Notes under the pieces: model-generated | Database searches by the model: none | Told to the model about the DNA's origin: nothing | Seen by the model: only the letters and a program-made list of their open reading frames with translations | Assembly: GCA_030141605.1 (NCBI GenBank) | Contig: JAQGDQ010000152.1 | Location: 1-62,000 of the forward strand | DNA length: 62,000 nt | Source of the DNA: Tubiluchus corallicola | Lineage: Eukaryota > Priapulida > Priapulimorpha > Priapulimorphida > Tubiluchidae | Reading direction: 5' to 3' | Shown here: piece after piece, positions 12,101 through 24,400 of the stretch | How positions within the stretch are numbered: the first letter of the stretch is position 1 | How the letters are laid out: each line of letters begins with the position of its first letter | Translations under genes and position numbers: made by a program

Positions 12101-12703
12101 GACACAGGTCGATGAAAATTTTTTCAGTCTTTCACATTCTGTATAGCTTGTACTCCCACTGTATCCCTAGATCTGTAGTGATTTACAGAGTAAATGTCTG
12201 AATATGAAAGGCTGGGGTATTTCCAAGGTATAATAGTTAGCACAGCTGCGTATAAAGCAGTAGGTCAGCAGTTCAAACTTTCTTCTTTCTGACTTATTTT
12301 TGTTACTGTGGAGGCAAATATTCTTGCAAAACAAATTTCAGACTTTAATAATTGTCTTTTGTAGGTGTGAAACCTATAAAGTTGATCATCCCTGCTTTCT
12401 GTACGCCTCAGGATTGGAAGGTGAATAACATAGAATGGAAATGGACAGACGGGCATATTGATCTAAAGAACTTTCGTGACCATTCAATTGTAGCCAATGA
12501 GCGCTTTATAATTCATGTTGGTATGGCCTGGGAGACCAAGTACGATGAACACTGCTCGAATACTTCATTCACTATAGAATATCCATTGGAAAGTGATGCT
12601 GGCATCTACCAGGCTATATTTACACGTGAAAAGGTCTCCAGGCAGGATGTTTTTAATTTCACTGTTCCAGACCATCTAGACGAGAACAATCAAGCTATAA
12701 TAG
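2346..12703 (+). CDS. Multi-EGF secreted or membrane protein, 19 EGF exons plus Ig-like exon (5' end missing)
   Basis: Nineteen intact exons of 111-117 bp each encode one EGF domain, many of the calcium-binding type (D-I-D-E-C or E-I-D-E-C start, then CxCxxGYxGxxC). Every exon starts and ends in phase 1 between AG and GT. They are 2346-2462, 2627-2740, 3010-3123, 3843-3956, 4335-4445, 4599-4712, 4975-5088, 5806-5919, 6182-6295, 7012-7125, 7388-7501, 8224-8337, 8599-8712, 8989-9102, 9762-9875, 10023-10133, 10372-10485, 10816-10929 and 11487-11603. An Ig-like exon at 12365-12703 follows in phase. The symmetric phase means any number of exons can be added or skipped without breaking the frame. 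The family role (extracellular adhesion or ligand scaffold, as in Notch- or fibrillin-like proteins) is inferred. The signal peptide exon is not seen. It may be the 5' part of the giant gene at 14617 or a separate gene ending at 14434. Confidence 0.75.
3258..3281. repeat. TTTCTTTTTC pyrimidine tract, recurrent in each unit
   Basis: A short CTTTTT repeat lies in the intron after each EIDEC exon (also near 5222, 6428 and 7638) and varies in copy number between units. Confidence 0.8.
3355..3437 (+). repeat. Inverted-repeat EGF exon relic (hairpin), copy 1
   Basis: Directly after an AG, the left arm reads as the first third of an EGF exon (I-N-E-C-S-S-I-P-C). About 20 bases on, the same exon start recurs in reverse complement, reading back to GATATT. 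The arms are about 33-35 bases with roughly five mismatches and could form a stable RNA hairpin in the intron. The plus strand reaches a TGA in the second arm, so it is not a usable exon. Confidence 0.8.
3581..3694 (+). pseudogene. Decayed INEC-type EGF exon, frameshifted
   Basis: Compared with the intact exon at 4335, this copy lacks two bases after GATAAAATT, which shifts the frame, and its donor GGTAAAG has become TGTTAAG. The acceptor is intact. Confidence 0.8.
3843..8712 (+). CDS. EGF exons 4-13, the recently duplicated block
   Basis: Ten intact EGF exons at 3843, 4335, 4599, 4975, 5806, 6182, 7012, 7388, 8224 and 8599. The DIDEC-type copies are almost identical to one another, as are the EIDEC-type copies. 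Differences include D to H in the exon at 7388 (E-I-H-E-C), which would weaken a calcium-binding EGF, and I-V-S for I-D-S in the exon at 4975. All donors and acceptors are intact. Confidence 0.8.
5314..5396 (+). repeat. Inverted-repeat EGF exon relic, copy 2
   Basis: Same structure as at 3355: sense exon start, short loop, antisense exon start. It sits in the same place in its unit, between the EIDEC exon and the decayed INEC exon. Confidence 0.8.
5542..5657 (+). pseudogene. INEC-type EGF exon with lost donor
   Basis: The frame is open through all six cysteines, but the donor is changed from ACAGGTAAAG to ACATTTTAAG. Read-through gives T-F then TAA. The start reads INKC instead of INEC. It is either a dead exon or, if polyadenylated, a terminal exon. 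Confidence 0.7.
6521..6603 (+). repeat. Inverted-repeat EGF exon relic, copy 3
   Basis: Same hairpin. This copy reads ATCAATGAATGC in the left arm, so it pairs better with the right arm there, but has other substitutions in the loop. Confidence 0.8.
6748..6863 (+). pseudogene. INEC-type EGF exon with lost donor, copy 2
   Basis: Same donor loss and TAA as at 5542, but with the INEC glutamate kept. The shared lesion shows it arose before the last rounds of unit duplication. Confidence 0.7.
7732..7814 (+). repeat. Inverted-repeat EGF exon relic, copy 4
   Basis: Same hairpin as at 5314 and essentially identical to it by eye. Confidence 0.8.
7960..8075 (+). pseudogene. INEC-type EGF exon with lost donor, copy 3
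   Basis: Same as the copy at 6748, with the TTTTAAG sequence in place of a donor. Confidence 0.7.
8989..11603 (+). CDS. EGF exons 14-19, divergent block
   Basis: Exons at 8989, 9762, 10023, 10372, 10816 and 11487. All are phase 1-1, with EGF cysteine spacing but clearly divergent from each other and with unrelated introns. The exon at 10816 is an EIDEC-type relative of the array. The last exon (11487-11603) lacks the calcium-binding start (A-D-Y-C) and has a longer loop. Relics of lost exon ends are visible near 11085-11110 and 11298-11320. Confidence 0.75.
12212..12290 (+). mobile_element. tRNA-derived SINE-like fragment
   Basis: TAGTTAGCACAGCTG resembles an A box and D arm. CTGC-GTATAAA-GCAG forms an anticodon-like stem and loop. 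AGTTCAAAC resembles a B box. The degenerate acceptor ends and intronic location fit a SINE head rather than a tRNA gene. Confidence 0.5.
12365..12703 (+). CDS. Ig-like domain exon (113 codons, phase 1-1)
   Basis: It starts after TTTTGTAG and ends before GTATAG, in phase with the preceding EGF exon. It contains W-K-W in a C-strand position and the F-strand signature D-A-G-I-Y-Q-A, typical of Ig domains except that the usual cysteine is alanine. I infer an Ig-like fold lacking the canonical disulphide. Confidence 0.6.
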
Positions 12704-14189
12704 GTATAGTCTACAATTTATTTTATTTACCAAAACAATGGGTTTTTGTTTTTTTCCTATCAAAAGTACTCATTATTTAAAATCCAACTACAACTATGAA
12801 ATGAGGCCTTACTTTTCCCTAGTTTTAAATATTCTATAATATCTGAGTCATTACATTTATTACACAAAGTGGACATTTTAAACAAGAAAACCCGAATTAA
12901 TCAATTTTGTCAACAAAGTTGTTTACACAATTAAATTCGTTCGAGGTGCTACTAATAGTAGTAGTTGTATTAGTAGTCTGTTCATTAACCAGTATTACAC
13001 GAGTATCATTGCGAACTAACACTTCATTTTAAATGCAAATAATTACGTTTTGGTTTTTGATCTGTGTTGGCGTACACCTTTCAAAAATAATTTTGCTAGG
13101 ATGAATGGTTAATTTCTGTTCTTCGAAAGTGTTTTATTTGCTTTTAAGGTATGATTCATTATATTCCATTGATAGACTGTCGAGAATTACATCAGTAAAG
13201 CAAATCACGAGTTTTTTTTCCCTGTTTGCATGGACCTGTCCTTGCAAACTGGTTTTTCAATGTAACGTAGTCTTTGATTTGCAGTAATCAATTACCCATG
13301 TAATTGTCATTTACGTCCGTAGTATAGCTGGTATCGTGCCCATCCAGCCATGTAGTTAGCTGAATTAGGTTTCTTTCATAAACCTATGTATAATCATCTT
13401 TCCGTGCCAAGGTCAAGCCAGCAAGGAGTCAGACAGCTCTGACAATCGCTATGTTTTGTTCCTTTGCTCATTATCAAGCATGACCATGGACACAGTATAA
13501 TAGGTATGTCGAAACTATTTTTTGTATCAGACTTAATGTTTATATTTAATGTAGTCATGTGGAAATTATTGCAATTTCTTTTCTTTTTACGAAAACGTAA
13601 AACTAAAACGTAGATCTATTATAATAAACCAGTATTTAATTAATTGGTCTTGGTTTCGATGTGAAAGTAAAAACCGAAACTTTTTACCTGTAATTCATGG
13701 TTGTCCAGTTTTTAATTTCATTGTTTGGGAAACGGTTAAAGGGTTAAGAAGCACAAGGCAACAAATTACGTATTTGGCAGGTTTATACGGTTATTTACCT
13801 AAACAGAAATATTGATACCATGACATCTGCATTATTTACAAATTTCAAGTTTACGTACAAGTGGCCAATGACACCATGTTTCGTGGTGTTACGCAAGTAA
13901 TTAAAAAATAGCATTTGATAACAACATCTAATTAGCTTAAGAGACTAATAAGTCAAATTTACAAATACAGTCAATCAGCCAATAAATTGACGAGCTGCTT
14001 TATCAAAAAAGGAAGAAACATTTTAAAACACCCACACAGTTTTGCTCACCATCAGGCGAGTAGTAATTTTAAACAGAAGTTTTGTTCTTTTTAATTTTGT
14101 TCAAAAGTTTTTCGTAATTACAGTAACATAAATAACTTGAACATCGCCTGCAAAAATGAAAATTTGAACAAAAAATTACTTTTTTGCAG
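12704..14189. other. Intron or spacer without recognised exon
   Basis: About 1.5 kb of AT-rich sequence. I looked here for a half-EGF exon ending in phase 2, which the acceptor at 14616 needs, and found none. Confidence 0.5.
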
Positions 14190-14434
14190 TTTTTGGATAG
14201 CAAAGAGAGTCAAAATGGGTATGGTCGGGTGGAAGTATCATTCTTACGGCATCAAAAACTTCTTACCATGGGCGTTTCACTGGTAGAATCGTACCACGTT
14301 CAACCACTGGATGCTACCAAGCAGTGCTAACTATAAATTCTCCTGTAAGAACTGACAGTGGCGTTTATACACTTGTAGTGACAACAGACAAAGGAATCAC
14401 ACGCAAGTACGAGTTCCATGTTAGAGTGCAATAG
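14190..14434 (+). pseudogene. Second Ig-like exon with early in-frame TAG; may be terminal exon
   Basis: After TTTTTGCAG the phase-1 frame runs three codons to TAG (14198-14200). It then stays open through an Ig-like domain with W-V-W-S-G-G and the F-strand D-S-G-V-Y-T-L, ending in TAG at 14432-14434. A later AG at 14206-14207 would restore phase 1 and avoid the first stop. No donor follows, so it is either a broken exon or the last exon of a shorter EGF-Ig protein. I see no AATAAA downstream. Confidence 0.5.
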
Positions 14435-14616
14435 AAAAACCATGGTGTTTTGCTAAACAAGACATTTTTAAAACACATTCAATTGTAGTATTAATTCATT
14501 CATCATAAATTCATTATTTATCCAATTTCACTGTTCCGCATCACATTTTTTATAATTTAGAATTTAGCACCTTTTAACTGTTTTGAGACTAAATTTTTTT
14601 CATTTTTTTCATTTAG

Positions 14617-15490
14617 TGCGCTGTGTTTGGATAACGTGAACTCTTATGACTGCATCTGTGTGTCAGGTTTCATGGGCGTCACCTGCGAAGTAAACATTAA
14701 TGAGTGTGTTTCAAGTCCTTGTCTGAATAGAGCAAGGTGTATAGATGATGTGAATTCATACAGATGCATATGTGCTGCTGGTTATACTGCCATTTACTGT
14801 CAGACCAATATAGATGAATGTGCCTCAAGTCCATGTTCAAATAGTACATCATGTGTTGACAGTATAAATTCTTACCACTGCTTGTGTGTGCCTGGTTACA
14901 GTGGCGACAATTGTGAATTAAATACAGACAAATGTGATTCAAAACCTTGTTTAAATGGTGCAACATGCTTGGACAATAGACATTCATATTCTTGTATATG
15001 TGCTTTAGGTTATACAGGTTCAACTTGTAAGGATCCAATAAGTGTCTCTGAGTGTGGGCTGTGTTTTAATGGAGCAACCTGTGTGGGAAGTTTGCAGTCC
15101 TTCACATGTATATGTTTATCAGGTTATGCAGGTATAAACTGCGAAATAAATATAGATGAATGTAAATCTAAACCTTGTCTGAATGGTGCAATATGCACAG
15201 ACAGTATCAATTTATATGTTTGTAATTGTGCCACTGGATATACAGGCATCAATTGTGAAGAAACCATTGATTTTTGCAGCGATAACCGTTGCTTGAATGA
15301 TGCAACATGTACAAATTTTGTTAACTCTTTTATGTGTAGTTGTCAACTAGGTTATACAGGCACTTACTGTGAAACAAATGTAGATGATTGTGCATCTAAT
15401 CCTTGTTTAAAAGATGAAACTTGTGTGGATGGTATAAATTATTACAGTTGTAATTGTTTATTAGGTTATACGCACACCTGCTCTCAGACA
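14617..15490 (+). other. Domain region: half EGF plus seven EGF domains
   Basis: The first EGF has only its C-terminal half (A-L-C-L-D-N-V-N-S-Y-D-C). The seven that follow begin at [46 protein letters not shown] and DDCASNPC. The last is shortened at its end (YTHTC). Here the EGF domains sit in one exon, unlike the one-exon-per-domain array upstream. Confidence 0.85.
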
Positions 15491-18400
15491 AGGTGCTTAC
15501 CCGATCACTTGAATACTGCTGTTCTAGAGTATGGTTTGAGTTGCATATCTTCATCCTTGACGGTATGTGGAATCGAGCAAGCAAATGCTGATCTTCACTT
15601 GTTAGGAATTGATCCAGGAATTGGTCAAATTGATCGACCAGAGTGTTCCCAAACAGGCTATAGTCCTTTGCAATTTCATGATGCCCATGGTTTCACTTGG
15701 TGTGTCTTGCTATCTGGTCACGCAGTTCCTGGAACTAAAAGGCAAAAGGGAATTTTACCTTCTGATTGCAATGCTTTTATAAGGAGAAGGGGTATTTGTC
15801 CTAACATCACTGAAAATTTTCCTGACATTGATTGTTCTGCACCTGACCATCTACGTATGTCATGCAGCAGCGACAATGATTGTTTACCTGAACACAAGTG
15901 TTGCATAATCGGTGAATGTGGGAAGGTTTGCACTTCCATTGTGTTAAGCTCAAAAAAACTCGGACTTTGTCCAGTACCAGATTACTTTGGCAAAAGTGAA
16001 TGCCCAAATGCAGTATGCACTGCTGATGATGATTGCAATGGAGAGAAAAAATGTTGCAGGTTTTTCGCATGTGGGTATATCTGTGTGTCTCCAATTACAA
16101 TTGAGAGTAAACCAGGTAGATGCCATAATACAAGTAGATTTATGAATTTGGAGTGTCCTTCGAAATTTTGTAGTACCGATATGAACTGTCCCGATAAGGA
16201 AAAATGCTGTTATTTTGATGGGTGTGGAAAAGTGTGCTATGCGGCTATAATGAATGGAAATAAGCCTGGTCATTGTTATGAACCTAGCAAGTTTGACGAT
16301 GTTGAATGCCCAAGCCGATTTTGTGAGCTTGATAAGGATTGTCCAGCTAAAGAAAAATGTTGTCGGTTTCATACTTGTGGTAGTGTTTGCTCTTCTCCAA
16401 TATTGTCGGAGGAAAGGCCTGGGATTTGTTTTACAGATATTGGTTTTGGATATTCTTGTCCAAACCAGACCTGCTACAATGACACAGATTGCTCTTCTGA
16501 AGAGAAATGCTGCTTCTCTGCAGAATGTGGAACTATCTGTAGCAAATTGTTTTATCATGGTGTAAAGCCTGGTACTTGCCCTAACCGTGTGAATGATGTC
16601 GAGTGCCAATCAAAGCCTTGCATTGAAGATATTGATTGTCCTGGACTGCAAAAATGCTGTAGAACTATGTCTTGTGGTAATGTTTGCTTGATATCAGTAG
16701 TTACCAGTTTACAGGAATCTTGCAAATTTAGTGTAGAAAACTGTAAGAAGAAATGTATATTTGGATATATGAAAGATACTAAAACACTTTGCTCTACATG
16801 TGACTGTAAACCATCTCCATGTGACAATGTTATATGCCCGGGTTCACTGACATGCAAATTAACCAAAACGAAATGTGGGAGTCTCTTTTGTCCTTACCTG
16901 GCTAGCTGCATGGCAAATGTAAAGGAAGGAAAGTGTCCAAGATCAGACAAATTTCTTGAAATAAGCTGTCCAGCTCAGCTTTGTAGAACTGATGCAGGTT
17001 GTCCAGGAGAGGAAAAGTGCTGCTTTTTCCGTAATTGTAAGAGAGTCTGTGTTTCACCTGAACTGACCACTTGCCAAATTGAACAAGCAAATTTAATTTT
17101 GCACATGTTAGCAACACATGCTGAACTGCCAAGACTAGCCAAGTCAAAATGTCTGAATAATGGCTATTATAAACCACTACAGTTTGATGAAAATTTCAGC
17201 TATTCTTGGTGTGTTTCCTATAATGGCATTGCAATTCCTGGAACAAAACGGCAAGGTCGAGACTTGCCGTATGATTGTAATGTTGCAAGGAATAAAATTG
17301 GAGTTTGTCATAGTTCCAGTATGTTGAAAAGTAGCGAGTGTCCAACTCATTTTTGTAGCAGTGATAGTGAATGCCCAGGAGATAAGAGATGTTGCTATTT
17401 TGATGCATGTGGGAAGATTTGTTACACTCCATTACTAAACATGAACAAACCAGGCATTTGCCCTATTCTGCCTCCATACAACGAAAGTGAATGCCAAAAT
17501 TTGCCTCAATGTAGTAATGATGTTGATTGTCTAAAAGAACAAAAGTGTTGCTATTTTGTAATTTGTGGGCACATTTGCATTTCTCCCTTAAAATCTACTA
17601 AGAAACCAGGATCATGCTACAGATCTGATAAATTCGATGATAAAAGCTGCCCCCCTAGACTTTGTAGTTTTGATATCGACTGCCCCTTTGAAGAAAAATG
17701 TTGCTATTTTACACCGTGTGGAAAAGTATGCTATAAACCATTGATGTTGGGAATTAAACCAGGAATTTGCCATGATGAGAATTACTTTTACGGCAAAAAG
17801 TGTCCCACCAACATATGCACGATTGACACTGACTGCTATGAATTTGAAAAATGTTGCTACTTTAGTATGTGTGGAAACGTGTGCATGAAACCTTTATTAT
17901 CCATAAATAAACCTGGTATATGCTATAGATATGATGAGTTTGATTTCAGAAAGTGCCCGATTGCATCATGTAATAATGATATTCACTGTCCTGCAGAAGA
18001 GAAATGTTGCACTTTTAGAAGGTGTGGTAATGTTTGCTATAAACCAGTCACAGTTGGTGAAAAGCCGGGGATTTGTCCATCTGTTTTCAATGTCAGAGTA
18101 TGTCCTCCTCGGGTTTGTAAAAATGATCATAACTGTCTCGGAGAAAAAAGGTGTTGCCAAATTTTTCCTTGTGGCAAAGTGTGTGTCATTCCATTTAACA
18201 GGGCATGCAACTTTAGTATCTACAGTTGCCAAAAGGATTGCATCTATGGCTATGAGAATGACCCAGAAACTCTGTGCCCTACTTGTACATGCAAACCTTC
18301 TCCTTGTTTTAGTGTGAAATGTAGAAAATCACAGATATGTGATGTTGTCGACACTGATTGTGGTGCTTCTTTTTGCCCTAAACTTGCTAAGTGTAAGAGA

Positions 18401-21400
18401 GTGAAGAAAGCTGGAGTTTGTCCTTCTCCAACATTATTAAATAGCAGTTCTTGCCCTGTTCGTACTTGTTCTTCTGACAGGGAGTGTGCAGTTGTGGAAC
18501 AATGCTGCTACTTTGCAGCATGTGGTAGCACCTGTGTTATACCTGTATTAACACCCTGTCAAATAGAATATGCTAATGCTCGATTCATACCTTCTGCTTC
18601 AGTAATTCCTGAATGTTTGGATAACGGCGACTTTAAACCTATCCAAAAGTCGCATAAAACCGGGTATTCCTGGTGCGTTGACAAGAATGGTATTCCAATT
18701 CCGGGATCAAAACAGTCGCCAGAATCGTTGTACATTGTCTGTAAGTTCGGCCAAACCACAGATTCGCACAAATGTTCTATTAGTTTGGATAAATGCCCTG
18801 AAAAATGCATTCATGGTTATATAGTAGATAATAATACTCTTTGTCCAACTTGTGACTGTAAACCTTCTCCGTGCCAAGATGTAATATGTTTGGTTTCACA
18901 ACAATGTGAGTTGGTTGATGCTGATTGTGGCTTCAAATTTTGTCCTAAACTAGCCGAGTGTTCTAACTTTTTTAAACCGGGAGTGTGTCCAAGAAGAAGT
19001 GCAGCGTTTGATAGTAGCTTTTCCGGTCAGCCATGTGTTGATGATTTTGAATGCCCCGCAGAAGAGAGATGCTGTGAAAGAGTTTGTGTAACTCCAGTAC
19101 TCACTGCCTGTCAGATTGAACAAGCTAATTTCAAACTTATGAATTTAATATCAGATTTTGATAATGAAACTACAGATATTTTTCAGCCCAATTGCCATAA
19201 CAAGGGTTACTATAATCATGTTCAAATTAATAAAAGCCTAGGTGATTTCTGGTGTGTTGACAAGGACGGTTTTCCTGTACCAGGTTCAAAACAAAAGTTG
19301 GAATTATATGATCCACTTCTCATAAGTTGTCATTCATTAGGCAACTATGCAAAACTTTGTTATGAAGCTAATTATTTTGAAAAGGGCAAATGTCCTTCAA
19401 GATTGTGTAGCAATGACAGTGGTTGCTTAATATCTGAAATCTGCTGTCAATTTGATGCATGTGGAAAAGTTTGTTTTCCACCTCTATTGTCTCTTAATAA
19501 ACTTGGAATTTGTCCCGAGCCAGCTATGCTCTCTGAAAGTAATTGTCCCCCTCAGTCTTGCAGCAATGATATTTATTGTCACGGTTCACAAAAGTGCTGC
19601 CGGTTTGGTCACTGTGGAAGCGTGTGCGTCAATCCTTTTCCAGTTGTAAATAAACCAGGGTTATGTCATAATTCAAAAACATTTGACATGAGAATATGTC
19701 CAAGTGCTCACTGCAAGTATGATATAGACTGCCCGCTCCGGGACAAGTGTTGCCATTTTGAGGTCTGTGGCAAAGTCTGTTTTACTCCTATGTTTACTGG
19801 TGATAAAAAGGGCTTATGTCCCAATGATGATAAACACGAAAACAGGGAATGTCCTACTGAGTCCTGTGTTGTAGATGATGACTGTTCTGGAAACCAAAAG
19901 TGCTGTTTTTCTGAGCTATGTGGAAACATTTGCTCATTGCCTATATATTCTGAAAACAAGCCGGGTCTTTGTCCTACTCTTGCCACCAATTCAGCCAAAT
20001 GTCCGACTCAGGCTTGTGCTAATGACATAGAGTGTCCTCTGAAGCAGAAATGCTGTCAAGTTGCAGATTGCGGAATGGTTTGTTCTGAGCCATTGCTTAA
20101 TGTAAGCAAGTCAGGCACGTGCCCTGACAAAGTTGATATTACTGATTGTAATAATCGTAGCTGTAATGCTGATGTTGATTGTCCTGGTGCGCAAAAGTGC
20201 TGCACATCGATTTCTTGTGGAAAAGTATGTTCTATGGTGATTGGTATTAGACATCAGTTATGTGAAGTGTCTATTGAAGATTGTTCAGTTAAATGTGTGC
20301 ATGGTTATGTAATCGATAATCAAACACTTTGCCCCACTTGCAACTGCAAACCTTCTCCGTGCAATGCTATTAAATGCGGTGAAGGAGAGAAATGTGTTCT
20401 CGTCGATGTGGACTGCCCACAGTGATTTTTGTCCGAAACTGGCAAAGTGTTTAGTTGTGACAAAAGCTGGAAAATGTCCCCAAAATATGACCACAACTGG
20501 TTTGGCAAACCCTTGTGTAGTTGACAGTCAGTGTCCTGCAGAGGAGAAGTGTTGTCAGTTTGAGAAAGTTGAGGCTGTATGTGCAACCCCGATGTTGTCT
20601 GCTTGCCAAACCGAATTAACGATATTTAATTTCAAAATGCAAAATATAACTAAAGATTTATCAGAAATCTACCGACCACTCTGCCAGAAGAATGGAGACT
20701 ACAATCCTTTACAAACTCATAAAAATTTCTCTTGGTGTGTTACAGAAGATGGAGGTCCAGTACCTGGTACAAAAAGGTCGTCAGGTTTGTTACCATTTGA
20801 CTGTGCTGCTTTAGTGGAAAAACCTGGAATCTGTCATGGATTTGTAAATTACAGTAGTGTTGGCTGTCCTAAATATTCTTGTGCAACTGATGTCGATTGT
20901 CCAGCAGAAGAAAAATGCTGTGGTACTGAGCATTGTGGAAAAGTTTGCCACACATCTTTATTAAGTATTAACAAACCAGGAGTGTGCCAGCCTCCAGATT
21001 ATTTCGATGGAAAGAAGTGCCCACCTCAGCCATGCACAAATGATATTTATTGCAAAGATAGCAAGAAGTGTTGCCAGTTTTTTGCTTGTGGACAGGTTTG
21101 CTTTGACCCCATCACAGTTGTGAGCAAACCTGGTACTTGCCATGTGTTTAAAAAGTTGAAAGGTAAAGATTGTCCAAAGCAGCAATGCAGCAGTGACTTT
21201 GACTGTCCATCGTCTATGAAATGCTGCACTTTTGAGGGATGTGGACATGTCTGTTATACAGCCAGCATGGTCAGAAGCACACCAGGTATTTGTTCCAATA
21301 TCAAAACATTTGCGGAGTGTCCACTGCAGTTGTGCAAAAATGATTTTGATTGTTCAGCTGGAGAAAAGTGTTGTCATTCTGATGAATGTGGAAACGTTTG

Positions 21401-24400
21401 CTCTGTCCCCATACTGTCTTTAAACAATCCAGGTATCTGCCCAGATTTTAATGCATTTCATGCTAGTAGTTGTCCTTCACGAACTTGCCAAAACGACATC
21501 GACTGCAAATTTTCAGAGAAGTGCTGCCTATTTAATCGTTGTGGCACTGTTTGCTGCACTCCTATATTATCTGGTATAAAAGAAGGAGTTTGCCCCGTGA
21601 AAATTCCTAATGATGACTGTTTTGGCCAGCCATGCCAGAATGATGTTGATTGCTTTGGTAGGCAAAAATGCTGCAATATATTATCATGCGGGAAAATATG
21701 TGTACAACCAGCAAGATTTGGGCAGAACGAATGCCATTTTAAAGAAAAAGGCTGCCCAAAAAAGTGCATTTATGGATATCAAATTCACGACGAAACTCTG
21801 TGTCCTACTTGTGACTGTAATGATTCTCCTTGTAAAAGGATAAAATGTCATAGGTCACAGGTGTGTAGCGTTGTAGATTTGGATTGTGGTTATAATTATT
21901 GTCCAAAACTTCCAAAATGTTTTGATGCTCCAAGTAAACCTGGAACATGTCCAAACACCTATAGCCTCACCAGAAATGATTCTCTGCATCAGCCTTGTAA
22001 CAATGATAAAAGCTGCCAAGCAGAAGAAAAGTGCTGCTATTTTGAAAATTCTGGGTGGATTTGCATTACTCCTATATTAACGGCATGCCAAGTTGATCGA
22101 GCTAGTGCCCTTTACAAGTTGTCAAGTACCGGAAAAACAAATGAAATGTATATCCCACAGTGTGATAATAATGGCATGTATAGCCAAATTCAAATAGATG
22201 ACAATACTGGTTATTTCTGGTGCGTAACTTTAAAAGGAGAGCCAATTCCAGGGACAAAAAAGAGTCTAGTATCGTCTTCTCCTAACTGTGCTGCAATAAC
22301 AGGCAAAAATGGCTTTTGCTACAGTTTTCAAGATATTGATCTTACTAACTGTTCATACCAGTGTAACAACGATGGTGATTGTCCAGTGAATGATAAATGT
22401 TGTTGGAATGATGAATGTGGGAGTGTGTGTTCTAGTCCCCTACTGAATGTGAACAAACCTGGCATTTGTTTGGCTCCTCATTATTATGAAAAAACTGACT
22501 GTCCATTGCAGACCTGCATTAATGATATCGATTGTCCAAATTTGCAAAAATGTTGTAGATTCACAGAGTGTGAATGGGTTTGCTCGTCTCCTTTAATAAT
22601 AACTGCAAACAAACCTGGTATATGCTACAATGTAAAGAATGTGGATATTGTAATATGCCCACCTCAGTCTTGTAGCAGTGATACTGAGTGCCCACAAAAA
22701 GAAAAATGCTGTTGGCTCAAACACTGTGGCTTTGTTTGCTTAGACCCCATACCAAATGATCCTAAACCAGGAATTTGTCACAATTTTGAAAAACTTAGAG
22801 ACAGTGAATGTCCAAGCAAATTTTGCAAAGTTGACAGTGATTGCCCAGATGACGAAAAGTGTTGTTCCTTTATTGGCTGCGGGAATGTCTGTTTCAAGGC
22901 AGTTCTCTCAGTCAACAAGCGAGGAATTTGTCCTCAGTCATTAAAATATAAAAAATCGTCTTATCCATCTCAGTTTTGTTACAATGACATTGAATGTCCA
23001 TTGGAGGAGAAGTGCTGCAATATTGGTGATTGTGGGACTGTCTGTGTGATGCCTATTGTATCGATAGTAAAGTCAGGACTTTGTCCAAACTCATCTGGCA
23101 ATAGAAGTTGTTCAAATAATTCTTGTAGCAATGATGTAGATTGCCCTGACAAACAGAAATGTTGTCATTTTGATTTTTGTGGTACGGTATGTACTGACCC
23201 TGAATATAATACTTCATTTACCTGTGATGTTAACCTAGATGACTGTCCACTTTCATGTATTTATGGGTACGCTGTGAACAATATTACTCTTTGTGCAACC
23301 TGCCAATGTAAGCCTTCGCCATGTGAAGGAATCAAATGTCCTCCATCAGAAGAATGTAGGACAATTGACTTTCCAGAGTGTGGAATGGCTTTTTGTCCAA
23401 AGCTTGGAAAGTGCATGCCTACCACCATGCAAGTGATAGATACGAAGAACTTATTAGAAATTAAAGGAATTTGTCAAGATTTTAGAGCATTTGAAGGCAA
23501 GCTGTGTCCCAGAAATAAATGTGATAAAGACATTGATTGTGGACCTGCAAGAAAATGTTGTAACTTTAGCTCATGTGGGATGGTATGCCAGGTTACTGTG
23601 TTAACAGCGTGTTTAATAGAACAATCAAATGTTGATCTGAAATTACAATACCAAGATCAGTTTACTGCCAGTGTTTATCGACCTCAATGTTCCAGTACTG
23701 GTTATTATAATGCAATGCAGTTTTACCAAGGCTACTCTTGGTGTGTGACAGCAGAGGGTCATCCAATTCCAGGAACCAAGCAGCTAGCAGACTCACCGCC
23801 CTTTGATTGTGAAGCAACAAGAAGCAAAGCTGGGGTTTGTTATAATTCTGATACATTTACTCAACGAGATGGATGTCCAGTACAGTCATGCCAGACAGAC
23901 AGTGATTGTTTGGGAGACCAAAAGTGCTGTTATTTTGATGTATGTGGCAATGTTTGTTTTACTCCTTTACTAAATATTAATAAACCTGGACTGTGTCACC
24001 ATCCAGGATACTTTAGTGCGGCACAGTGCCCATCTCTGTCATGCAGAAATGATATCAATTGTCCATCAAACCAGAAATGTTGTCATTTTGTTGCATGTGG
24101 TAGTGTCTGTTCTACTCCAGTGTTAAGTTTGAATAATTTTGTTGTGTGCAATGATTCTGAGCTATGTGAAATCAAGAAATCTGTAGGAAAGTCTTGTGTT
24201 TCACATGCTGAATGCTTTGGTGAGCAAAAGTGTTGTGATATTCAAATATGTGCAACAACGTGCAATAAAGCTGCACTTAATGTGAGTGAGCACAAAGGTT
24301 GTGATAAATCTAGTACAAATCTAAAGTGTTTTGGTGACAAATGTGATGCTGACGAGGAATGTCCAAAAGAGAAAAGATGCTGTAGTTTCAAAACTTGCAG

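Noticed and set aside
14568-14626. Alternative phase-1 acceptor for the giant exon encoding a poly-Phe linker
   Set aside because: The added residues look like a translated polypyrimidine tract and do not complete the EGF domain; kept only as a discussion point.
15950-16609. 219-codon minus-strand frame inside the giant exon
   Set aside because: It is a shadow of the cysteine-rich plus frame, with no domain; the plus strand has clear WAP repeats.
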